From Botryosphaeria dothidea (Eukaryota > Ascomycota > Dothideomycetes > Botryosphaeriales > Botryosphaeriaceae), in NCBI GenBank assembly GCA_011503125.2, contig WWBZ02000051.1, positions 3,720,001-3,784,000 on the forward strand: DNA of 64,000 bases, in the 5' to 3' direction. Both the position numbers and the translations under genes were made by a program. The notes below the pieces were generated by a model. The model did no database searches and was not told where the DNA came from. It saw only the letters and a list, made by a program, of their open reading frames with translations. Shown here piece by piece: positions 42,085-51,542 of the stretch (the stretch's first letter is position 1; the number at the start of each line of letters is the position of its first letter).

Positions 42085-43805
42085 TCAGTTCTTCTCCGCG
42101 CTCTTCGGCGGCCACTTCTGCCTCCGCTGCGCCCTGACGTACAAGTTCACCGGCCTGATCAGCTGGAACATGGGATCATACTCGACCGCATCGTCACCCT
42201 CCTTGCTGAAGTGATACCTATACACGAGCTTGGGGAGGAAAATTTTTACTTCTTGCAGCGCGAAATTGAAGCCAATGCACATGCGCGGCCCCGCCGCAAA
42301 CGGAATGTACTGCGCCTTGTGCCTGTTCTTGACGGCGTCCGTCTCCCACCGGTCCGGGTCGAATTTCGACGGGTTGTCCCACAGCTTCGGGTTGTTGTGG
42401 ATGTGGTGCAGCGCGGGGATGACGATGGCGCCCCTGGGGATCTTGTAGCCGCCGGGCAGCACCAGGTCGACCTTGGCGGTGCGGGCCGGCTGGAAGGACG
42501 GGTTGTGGCGGCGCTGCATCTCCTTGATGTAGTTGACGAGGAAGGGCAGGCGGTCCACCGTGTCGGCGTCCCACTGCGTGTCCTCGTCGATGCCGGCGTC
42601 GACCATCTCCTGCAGCAGCCGCTCCTGCATGCCCGGGTACTGCACCAGCCCGTAGATCAGCCACGACAGCAGGCTCGACGTGGTGGTGAAGCCGGCGCCC
42701 GTTGCGACGACGAGCGCGGACGCGAGGTTCTTCTTGGGGAGGTGCTCGCCCTTGTTGTCGACGGCGCGGATGGCGTAGTCGATGACGCAGGACGCCTTGA
42801 GCGCGGCCTCGTTCAGCTCCAGGTCCTCGGCACCGTTCTGCTTGCACTCCGCGATGGCGTCGTCCAGCATGACCTCGATCTCGGCGCGCAGCTCGCGGAG
42901 CCGCTTCGGGTCTCCGAAAGGGAGCGCGGCGTACCAGTTGCCGCGCGACGTGATCTTCTTGTTCAGCTCGAGCGACTCGGCAATGTTCATGACCATGCGG
43001 TGGATGGGCGCGTCCGCGCCCTTGAAGTGCCCGAACTCCATGCCCATCACCAGCTTGCCCACCGCCTCGGAGCCCAGCTTGAGCATGTACTGGTACACGT
43101 TCCACGCCTCGCCGTTGGCGTCCAGCTCGTCGAACACGTTGAAGGCGTTCTCGATCGTCTTCTGCATCGTCGGGGCGTAGTGCCGCACCGCCTTGGGGCC
43201 GAAGGCCGGCGGCAGGAACTTGTGCGCGATCTTCCAGTTCTCGTCCTCGGTGTCTCCCAAGAACACGCCCGCTTCCTGGTTCTTGATGCCGTACAGCGGG
43301 TGGTCGGGGGTGATCAGCTTGGTGAAGAAATCGGTCTCGCCGAAGACGATGCTGGCGATCTCCGGATCGTTCGTGCTGTAGGTTGTGCGGCCCATGTTGG
43401 TGGTCTTGAAGACGGGACCGTAATGGTCGAAGAGGCGTTGGTGGTTGCCCAGGTGGTCCGGGTAGACTTCATAGTAGTTGCCGACGAAGGGGAGGCCTGT
43501 GGGCGCAGGAGGGTCGCGGACCTTCTTGCCGTCTATCGAGATGGCGATGGGGCCGGGGGTGTCTAGTATTTCTGCCGTGCTGGCCAATGTGTGACCGCCG
43601 TCGACGAGGAAGTCGATGCCTGAGGCAGAAATGTAAGCGAGTGGAACAGGAGAAGGAGGACGCGGCAAACCCCACCGGACGGCTCAACAATGGCGAACTG
43701 GCCGGCCACGGTATGCCTGAAGCCGTCGAGGCTTTCTTGGACGTCGACGTCAATGTCGAGGGCTGTCGAGGGCCCTTCGCCCCAAAGGTAGAACTGGTTC
43801 GACAT
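42085..43805 (-). CDS. Cytochrome P450 with ubiquitin-like N-terminal extension (554 aa)
   Basis: Exons 43805-43676 and 43619-42085; the 56-bp intron has donor GTGGGG and acceptor CAG. Hallmarks of a haem-thiolate monooxygenase: I-helix VVATGAGFTTTSS (oxygen-binding Thr), E-x-x-R in KEMQRR, the DPDRW segment, and the haem loop FAAGPRMCIGFNFA with Cys491 as axial ligand. It lacks the usual microsomal membrane anchor. Instead residues 1-80 read as strand-strand-helix-strand-helix-strand (FYLWGEG, TALDIDVD, QESLDGFRHTVAGQFAIV, IDFLVDGG, PIAISIDG), like a beta-grasp fold. The P450 domain starts near PAPTGLPFVGNYYEVYPDHL. The next gene, head to head, encodes a b5/b5-reductase fusion and may be its electron donor. 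Substrate unknown. Confidence 0.9.
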
Positions 43806-44504
43806 TGCTGGCTTGACAGGCGATGGTCCAAGTCGAAGTTGCAGTCTCCCACGCCGAGGCAACCAAACGCACTTATACTCCAGAGACCAGATGAGGGAGA
43901 GCAGCAGGCATTGCCGCGGCATGGACTGGGAGAGTGCGCGTATATCGGTCGGCGCATGGCAGCGTCGGCCGAGCACTGACGGCTCCTAAGCCTGCGATGA
44001 TGGCATCTCCGAGAAAAAACGGGACGGGAACACGGCGCAGGCAGAGCTTTCTCAGCGCGGGCCGACTGTTTATCAGCGTGCTGGACCAATCTGACAGAGG
44101 GCATTCCTGGGATGCGTAAGTGCCGAGGGCGGCTCGGCCCGCGGTCGAGATTCTGGAAGACAGAGCATTGGCCGCCACTCCCGCAACCAATCAGCGCCAC
44201 CGCTTTATCGGGTTACGGCCGTTGTCGCTGAGCCTTGCGTGCGTTGTGTCCTTCGGCCGTTTGCACCCATTGGCCAAGAAAGGGGTCCGCCGCTCGAATC
44301 TTTCTGGAATGACGACTTGCTGTCCGCCATGCTGACCCTGCTTTTTAATTTTCGCCATGCCGGCCGAGCAACGGGGCAGCTAACCCCTGCAAGCAATCGC
44401 CGGTGGATCCCCTTCTCGCCCAAAAGAAAAGGCTTCGAGATCCGCACTTTGCTTGCTCGACTTGCTGCGTTCTCAAGCAGAGTCGATTCCATCCCGCCTT
44501 CACA
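43806..44504. promoter_or_regulatory. Bidirectional promoter between P450 and b5/b5-reductase genes
   Basis: 699 bp separate the two start codons with no supported gene between. GC-rich, with CCAAT-type boxes in either orientation (for example CAACCAATCAG near 44185 and CCCATTGGCC near 44269). Co-regulation from a shared promoter is an inference from the head-to-head layout. Confidence 0.4.
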
Positions 44505-45962
44505 ATGCCGACAGAACCGAGAACAGGGCCGGGGGCTCAGTGGAAGCCCGATGCTGAGGTACCAGTCTACTCGCTGAAAGAGGTGGCCGCCCACAAGCAG
44601 AAAAACGACATGTGGATTGTCGTACACGGCAAAGGTGCGTGGAAGTGTTCCATTTTGGGGAAGGATGTCCTGCTGACTCTTGCGAATCAAGTCTACGATG
44701 TTTCCAACTATTCTCAAGACCACCCTGGCGGAGCCGAAGTGATTGAAGAGGCGGCTGGCACGGACGCAACAGTGGCCTTCGAGGACGTCGGCCACTCAGA
44801 AGACGCCAGAGAAATGCTGCAGCCCATGCTGGTCGGCGTGCTCAACGCGGAGGAAGCCAAAGCCAACAAACCCAAAAAAGCAGTCCGCGTCGTCAGCCGC
44901 GCTCCTGCACCGACCCCGGTCAAGCCCAGCGGCAGCAAAGGCGTCTACCTCAGCGCAGTCGCCCTCACAGCTCTCATCGCCGTGACCGCGCGGACGATGA
45001 ACCACCCGCTGCTCCGCAAGTTCCCCAGCCCTCGCGCAGGCCCCAACGACTTCTGGAACGGCGTGATGCTCACCACCGCCGCCTTCCTGGTCGCCGGCAC
45101 CTACACCGTCAAGCGCGTGTCGAAGCTCTTCTCCGTCGGCACGGGCTTCACGCGCTACCCGCCGCACTTCAAGGCCGCCAGCTCCGTCCCCACGCGCCAG
45201 GTCACCGGCTTCCTCGCGCCGCAAGACTACAAGAAGCTGCCCCTCGCCGCCATCGCCCAGCTCTCCCCCAACACCGTGCGCTACACCTTCACCCTGCCCA
45301 CGCCCACCACCATCCTCGGCCTGCCCATCGGCCAGCACGTCTCCATCCGCGGCACCACGCCCGACGGCCGCGCCGTCTCGCGCAGCTACACCCCGACCTC
45401 GAACAACAGCGACCCCGGCAAGCTCGAGCTCGTCGTCAAGCTGTACGACGACGGGCTGCTGACGGGGCAGTGCCTCGCGCGCCTGCGCGTCGGCGACCTC
45501 GTCGAGTTCCGCGGGCCCAAGGGCGCGATGCGCTACCGCAGGGGGTGGGCGCCGCGCCTCGGCATGGTCGCCGGCGGCACCGGCATCACGCCCATGTACC
45601 AGCTGATCCGCGCCATCTGCGAGGATCCCGCCGACCTGACCGAGGTGAGCCTGATCTACGCCAACCGGAGTGAGGAGGACATCCTGCTGCGCGACGAGCT
45701 GGACCGGTTTGCGCGGCTGTATCCGCGCAACTTCAGGGTCTGGTATCTGCTGGACCGCCCGGCGGCGGGCTGGCCGTTTGGCAGCGGATACGTCACGAAG
45801 GAGCTGATGGCTGAGAGGCTGCCGAGCGCGGACGAGGGCTCGAAAGTCTTGCTGTGCGGCCCGCCGGGCATGGTCAAGGCGGCGAAGGGGAGCTTGGCGC
45901 AGCTGGGCTTCCAGGTTCCCGGCGGTGTGAGCAAGATGCATGATCAGGTTTTCACGTTCTAA
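44505..45962 (+). CDS. Cytochrome b5-cytochrome b5 reductase fusion (466 aa)
   Basis: Exons 44505-44634 and 44692-45962; the 57-bp intron (GTGCGT to AAG) interrupts the b5 domain within HGK-VYDV. Cytochrome b5 domain about residues 17-95 with haem ligands H54 (DHPGG) and H78 (VGHSED). A Lys/Pro linker follows, then hydrophobic segments at about 127-143 (GVYLSAVALTALIAVTA) and 164-182 (FWNGVMLTTAAFLVAGTY). The reductase domain spans about 205-466: FAD motif RSYTPTS (274-280), NADH-binding GGTGITPM (338-345) and CGPPGM (432-437), ending in the family-typical DQVFTF. Known chemistry: NADH to FAD to haem b5, delivering electrons to desaturases, hydroxylases or P450s. The two membrane segments suggest ER or mitochondrial outer membrane. 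Divergent from the P450 at 43805, its likely partner. Confidence 0.92.
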   Translation: MPTEPRTGPGAQWKPDAEVPVYSLKEVAAHKQKNDMWIVVHGKGAWKCSILGKDVLLTLANQVYDVSNYSQDHPGGAEVIEEAAGTDATVAFEDVGHSEDAREMLQPMLVGVLNAEEAKANKPKKAVRVVSRAPAPTPVKPSGSKGVYLSAVALTALIAVTARTMNHPLLRKFPSPRAGPNDFWNGVMLTTAAFLVAGTYTVKRVSKLFSVGTGFTRYPPHFKAASSVPTRQVTGFLAPQDYKKLPLAAIAQLSPNTVRYTFTLPTPTTILGLPIGQHVSIRGTTPDGRAVSRSYTPTSNNSDPGKLELVVKLYDDGLLTGQCLARLRVGDLVEFRGPKGAMRYRRGWAPRLGMVAGGTGITPMYQLIRAICEDPADLTEVSLIYANRSEEDILLRDELDRFARLYPRNFRVWYLLDRPAAGWPFGSGYVTKELMAERLPSADEGSKVLLCGPPGMVKAAKGSLAQLGFQVPGGVSKMHDQVFTF

Positions 45963-46993
45963 AGGGCCAGAGACGGCGATGAAGTGGGCATTGAGGGCGG
46001 GAGAGGTGTGGAAATATGGTGGGGGTCTGTTTGTCTCGTTGCATGTTATGGAGAAACTGGTAGCATGAGCATCGTCTGTTCTTCGGCGCATATCCACTTT
46101 TTGGAGTAAGACATCATAGAGGATTGGAATAGACAAAGCTTCATTTGAACCTTTTGCATAGACGTATTTGTAGCTTGCCTCTTCTCCACGTGCTAACAAT
46201 GCTTACGCGATACCACGACCTGTCCATCTCTTGTTTATTTTTATTTTATTCTTTTCCGAACCTCCAATCAACATCCTCAGTCACGTTAAATGGAAACCAG
46301 AAAGTCCGCATGGGGAGTCGAAGCATTCAGCCGGACGCAAATGTTCAGGAGTATTGACAACAGTCGCGTCCGGATGAATGCTCCGACTCCCCATGCACTT
46401 GTTTGCAACAATTTTGCAACTGATAGAATACAAGCTTCTTTTGATAAAACACTTGAAATCACAATGCTTGGTTGACGGAAAGGATTCAGCGGGAAGAGGT
46501 GGTATTTCGTATGGACAGCTTCAGACCAGGCTTTTTCCGAGCTAACGCCTTTTTGCTAAGCGGGGGTGGCGATCTAAGGATATTCGTAGATACGGGACGG
46601 TGCGTCATCTCCCTCGCCCTAGCTGCCGTGGCAAGTCGCATAAGCCGAGCCTTGCGCTTATTATGCTAGCGCTTTTCTGCTTAGCCATAATGGCGGTCTG
46701 AAGATCCACGAAATACCGCAGCTTCGGGGCCGACCCTCTCTTCGCACGACGTCGTCATCATCGGGCCGAGTGGTGAAGCCGCTGGCTTACCCCCATGGAA
46801 AGTCCGCAGCGTGAGAGTGACCAAGCAGCCTCGGCTTCATACTCGTGAAGGACAAATTGAGTTTCGCCGTCATCAATTTTGCAGCCATATATGAGGGACT
46901 GAAGAAGCTGCAATGGATGGTCATTCGTATTCAGCACCCCCATTCCCAGATTTCAATCCATCCTTTCTTTCTAGACTTTCCTAATACCCCAAC
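45963..46993. other. Intergenic with palindromic element
   Basis: 3' flank of the b5-reductase fusion and 5' flank of the dehydrogenase/propeller gene. Holds the palindrome at 46308-46396. No gene supported; the small frames spanning the palindrome are its translation. Confidence 0.5.
46308..46396. repeat. Palindromic fold-back element, copy A (89 bp)
   Basis: Two 31-bp arms, 46308-46338 and 46366-46396, are inverted copies with two mismatches, separated by a 27-bp loop. Each arm carries GGGGAGTCGAAGCATTC followed by a CCGGACGC block. Related copies lie at 53854 and 61004. Confidence 0.85.
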
Positions 46994-48937
46994 ATGTCAG
47001 AAACTTGGAGTCCTCCCGATTCATACACATCGCGGCCAGTGGCTATTTTGGGCGGAGGTGTCCTCGGCCGCCGCATTGGTCAGATCTTCCCTGCAGATTG
47101 ACAACACATAAGTCACTGACATTCCCAAGCATGCTGCTGGGCTTCTGCTGGATATACTGTTCACATCCGTGATCCAAGTCCACAACAACGCCATGACGCG
47201 CTGGCCTACATCCAGGAGAATGTCGCCTCATACGCTCAAGTGACAGGCTGTCAAACACCCGGATCCGCCTTCGCATTCGAGGACTTGCCAACCACCGTCT
47301 CGAACGCATGGTTAGTCTTCGAAGCTGTACCCGAGAAGCTGTTGATCAAGATCGACACCTTTGCCGACCTTGAGGTTCTTGCACCCCAAGATGCCATCCT
47401 GTGCTCGAATTCCTCATCATACAAGTCCGGGGAAATGTTGGAAAAGGTGTCTGAAGCCACCCAGAAGCGCATACTCAACACGCACTACATGATGCCTCCG
47501 AACAACCGGCTCGTCGAGCTTATGACGGACGGGCACACTGAGCCGGCTATTTTCCCATTTCTGGTCGAGCGCCACAGAGAAGCCGGACTGAAGCCCTACG
47601 TTGCGGGCGCGGAATCCACCGGCTTCATCTTCAACAGAGTGTGGGCGGCGATCAAGCGTGAGTTCCTGATGATCATGGACGAGGGCGTTTCGACACCGAC
47701 ACAGCTCGACGAGGTTTGGAAGATCATGTTCGGCTCGAGGCAGGGGCCGTGCGAAATGATGGACGGTAAGTCATCTGCAGACACATCCCCACGATGGACC
47801 TTGCTGATCAGTTGATCAGACGTCGGCCTGGATACGGTGGCTTTTATTGAGGGACACTACATCAAAGAGCGCAGTCTACCGCGTTCTCATCTGGACTTCC
47901 TGGAACAGAACTACGTTTCCCAAGGCAAGCTGGGAGTCAAGAGCGAGGAAGGCGGGTTCTACCAACACCAGCATGAGACGGCCGCTTCCTCAACACCCAA
48001 CCAGCCAAGCGTGCTCGTCCTGGATCTCGGGTTATCTCAGCCGCTGAATGGTTCAAAGAATTACGCGGAAGTGTCCCGCCGCGGCCGCGTCCTCGAAGTA
48101 TCTCCGGACGGCAAGTCCGTCCAGACACTCGTCTCCGGCCAGCAGCTCCCCGACGGCATCGTCCTGCACAAACCCAGCCAACGCCTCTACTGGACGAACA
48201 TGGGCATACCATCGCAGAACGACGGCCACGTCATGTCGTCGAACCGGGACGGCTCCGACGTCAAACACGTCGTCCCGCCCGGCCACATCCACACCCCGAA
48301 ACAGCTCGCCATCGACGCCGCAGCGCACAAGCTCTACATCGCCGACCGCGAAGGCCTGCGCATCCACCGCTGCAACCTCGACGGCAGCGCCCTCGAGACG
48401 CTCGTCCAGACCGGCGACGTCGCGCGCGCCGCGCACCGCGCCGACCACACCCGCTGGTGCGTCGGCATCGCGGTGGCGCCCGCGCTCGGCCGCTTCTTCT
48501 GGACGCAAAAGGGCGGCTCCAAGGCCGGCGAGGGCCGCGTCTTCAGCGCGCGCATCGACATGCCGGCCGGCGGCGTCGCGGCCGCGCGCCCGGACGTCCG
48601 CTGCCTGCTGGACGCGTTGCCGGAGCCCGTTGATCTCGATTACGACGAGCGGTCGGGCTCGCTGCTCTGGACGGATCGCGGGGAGGTGCCGTTCGGGAAC
48701 ACGCTGAGTAAGCTCAAGGTCGACTCGTTGGGCGACGCTGCTGCGACGAAGGAGGATTACGAGATCGTTGTTCAGAATTTCGATGAAGCTATTGGCCTGA
48801 AGGTAGACGCTGAGGCCGGATTTTGCTATGTGGCGGACATCGGAGGCTCAATTTGGAGGTGCGGCCAGGATGGAACGAGGACGAAGATCTACGAGGACAA
48901 GAATTGTGCGTTCACTGGTCTGGATTTGGCTCGTTAG
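46994..48937 (+). CDS. 3-hydroxyacyl-CoA dehydrogenase fused to a YWTD-type beta-propeller (612 aa)
   Basis: Exons 46994-47078, 47130-47765, 47820-48937; introns of 50 and 54 bp, GT-AG. Residues 16-30 hold the Rossmann loop VAILGGGVLGRRIA. Residues 40-230 follow the 3-hydroxyacyl-CoA dehydrogenase plan (VHIRDPSPQQRHDALAYIQE, VFEAVPEKL, CSNSSSYKSG, TQKRILNTHYMMPPNNRLVE, STGFIFNRVWAAIKRE), and the C-terminal dimerisation segment ends near residue 290 (GVKSEEGGFY). From about 303 to the end come propeller repeats with YWTD-like blades (RLYWTNMG, RFFWTQKG, LLWTDRGE) and NHL/LDL-receptor-like spacing. The dehydrogenase oxidises 3-hydroxyacyl-CoA with NAD+; the propeller could bind a partner or small ligand. 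The reading frame across the last splice joins the two halves without a stop. No signal peptide; cytosolic or peroxisomal. Confidence 0.88.
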
Positions 48938-50273
48938 TAGTGTGACGGGGATTTCTAGCGGAATCACAGCTGAGTGGTGGAATTGACGATGTTTTCAAGC
49001 CGAAAGGGTGCAACTGTCTAGCGAGATGTGGAAGGAATCAAAAGTTTAAACCTTCAACTCGCTGTTCAGGCTCAAGATGAAAGCCGGGCCAAGACAGCGC
49101 TGGCGGGTCAGCTTCGGAGCCTTTCAGATTGAGGCATTGCCGGCCGCGGCCCGTTGATTCGTCGGGCCATTGGGCGTCCAGAGATGATGGCCCCTTAACG
49201 CGTGATAGTTCCGCGGATGTAGCGTGCCGGCTTTCTTGGGAGTAGCCGCATCTCGGCTCGACTTGGAATCCGAAAGCCGACCAACTCCGGATCCAGGCAA
49301 CGCTCCGTGAATGTCAGGGGCTGGTTTCGCCGCTTTGTTCCAGCCGTCAAAAGAAGCTTCTCAGTTATGCTTGCTTGCTTTGGCGAGCGTCCACACAGGC
49401 ACCGCTCTTCGTCATCGCAGCTTCAGCACCGCGACCACAGAACTTCACTCTACGCACAAAGTTTGAGTCAAGAATGTGAGACACTTGATATTTGGTGGAG
49501 AAGGCCAAGGAACAGCATACCTGATAATCATCCTAATCGTGCGTTTGACCACTAACGGCTGACTCCATGCACGGATCAATTCGTAAATCGCAGTGTTCTG
49601 CCGCAGATCGGAGTTGCATATCGAAACAAAGGCGCCATCCCATAAGACCGTTCAAAGCCGGCTATTGCTGGGCCTTTCCGGTCATCCGTGGCTCGCCTCG
49701 ACATTGGTGGAGTAAAGGCTGGAAAAGGATCACCGCTGGGTGCGTGTGCCCGATCGCGAACCCCGCAATGAATATATATTTCAGGCTGACCGCCGCCGAC
49801 CAAACACGGGCGCGCCGCCCCCCCCCCCCCCTCAGAGCCATCCAAATTCGGTTCCCTCACACGATCCACCGGACTGATCTGGAGATGCCAAACCAGATCC
49901 AGAGCGCTCGAGAACAACATCCAACTCGTGTTGCAGGCGCTGCATGTGCGAGGCTACAACTTCTTCTCGTATTCCGATTCTTTGAAACAATCTACGGAAG
50001 AACCCACAAGCGAGCCGTCGTGACATCGGACAAGAACATGTCATGAAACTTCTTCCGGGGCGGCTGGACTCCCAAAGGAACACGGACTGAACGTTTCATA
50101 AACCGCTGCCAAGGTAGATCACAGCTTCTAACACTGAAAAATCAACCCCTCGCCCGCCCTGCATTGACAGGCCAATTCGTCTATAAGACCATGAGCTGCT
50201 ACTCTGCAGAGGCTTTTTCTGTTCTTCAGCCCGACAATAATATCCATTCCTTCACCCAATCACCTTCGTTACC
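48938..50273. other. Intergenic with poly-C tract
   Basis: No supported gene. Contains a run of 14 C at 49818-49831. The last 60 bases before 50274 are CT-rich leader-like sequence (TTCTGTTCTTCAGCC, CCTTCACCC), with an in-frame TAA at about 50238. Confidence 0.5.
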
Positions 50274-51091
50274 ATAACTGTCACAATCCGTGCCGCCGCT
50301 GTCCTTGCTCTCCTTCCCTCTCTGGCCCTTGCGGTCCCTACCGCCGTCTCCGACTTGGAGAAGAGGGCTGACACCTGGGGCGGCGCCGTCTCCCTTGGTC
50401 CCACAAAGTCCACGATCCGCAACGCGCAAGCACCGACCGCACACCATGGCTCAGCCCCCACACTGACCAATCTCCAGCGTCACCACCTTCATCCCCGGCC
50501 GCGCGCCCGTCCCGCAGAACGGCCAGCTCTTCCTCTGGCCCGGCATGAGCAACGGCACCGGCGACCTCGTCCAGACCACCATCGAGGACTACCGCGACGG
50601 CAACGCCTGGTGCGGCGCCACCGAGGGCCAGTGGTGCATCCGCGCCAGCCTGTTCGGCAGCTTCGGCCAGAAGGACGCCAACGCCTCGGCCATCAGCGGC
50701 GATCAGAAGATCCGGATTGAGTACAACCTCATGGCCGACGGCACCACCTGGGAGCAGTAAGCGTCACCTCCCCTTCAAACCGCCAGCGCCCACTGACCCC
50801 GTCAGGATCGTCACCGATGCCGACTCGGGCGAGAACCTGTCCTACTTTGCCTACGACTCTGGCCCATACATGAGGGGCTATGGCACCGGTACCGAGTGTC
50901 AGAATGATTGCTCGGGTACCATTGAGCAGCAGAAGTACCTAAACACCGTCATCACGCTTGCTGATGCCGATCTTACTTTCGGCAGCACCGTCGGCTCGTC
51001 CCAGGGCGCCACTTACTCGGAGCTCAAGCAGACTGAGGATGGCAAGATCTGGACCATCGATGAGATCATCGTTCCTCCTATGCAGAAGTAA
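50274..51091 (+). CDS. Small secreted protein with missing ATG and a GC-AG intron (238 aa)
   Basis: Exons 50274-50425, 50478-50756, 50806-51091. The frame begins at ATA (context ACCATAACT) exactly where a start codon is expected: what follows is a complete signal peptide (TVTIRAAAVLALLPSLALA), a short propeptide ending in Lys-Arg (VSDLEKR), then the mature chain ADTWGGAVSLGP. Upstream the frame reaches TAA without any ATG. Intron 1 is GC-AG (donor GCAAGC), intron 2 GT-AG. The mature protein has four cysteines in two pairs (NAWCGATEGQWCIRASL, TECQNDCSGT) and a beta-rich, glycan-binding-like look (GQLFLWPGMSNGTGDLVQTT). I recall similar secreted fungal proteins of unknown function. Either the start was lost by a G to A change or a non-AUG codon is used. 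Confidence 0.65.
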
Positions 51092-51542
51092 ATGCATCTC
51101 TTGGGAGGGCGTTTGCCTGATGTAGGGAGTTTTAGCAGCGTATCTGAGGATTGCACACGTTGGCTACATTTCAATTTTCAGTAGTTGCTATATCTTCGAA
51201 TGTAGATGTTTGCATTTTACCAATGAGAATTCATGTCAATCGCATGCTCGAATATTGTTTTTAAGCATTTTATCATTGAGTTAGACTGACATTGTGTTGA
51301 TCCGTGTCACACGGGCCAAGAGCCAGCCGCCACTGAGACATCGAATGGCATTCTAAGAATATCAGCTCGAGGGCAACACATATCCAAAATTTCACCGATA
51401 TCGCGTCGTTCTGATTGCGTCATGGGGCAAAGTTAACGTCAATACTTTGTCACAAATTACCGAAGGGACTAAAACGAATTTGCACCATTCAAAACCTCGC
51501 TTGAAACATCACATGCGTTATTTCCACATACATATGAGAGCG
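51092..51542. other. Intergenic between convergent genes
   Basis: AT-rich shared 3' flank. No gene supported. Confidence 0.55.

Noticed and set aside
42010..43566. 518-codon plus-strand frame opposite the P450
   Set aside because: Arg/Val/Leu/His-rich shadow of a GC-rich exon; the minus strand carries the unmistakable P450 motifs.
44796..46199. 467-codon minus-strand frame opposite the b5/b5 reductase
   Set aside because: Antisense shadow; plus strand has haem, FAD and NADH motifs.
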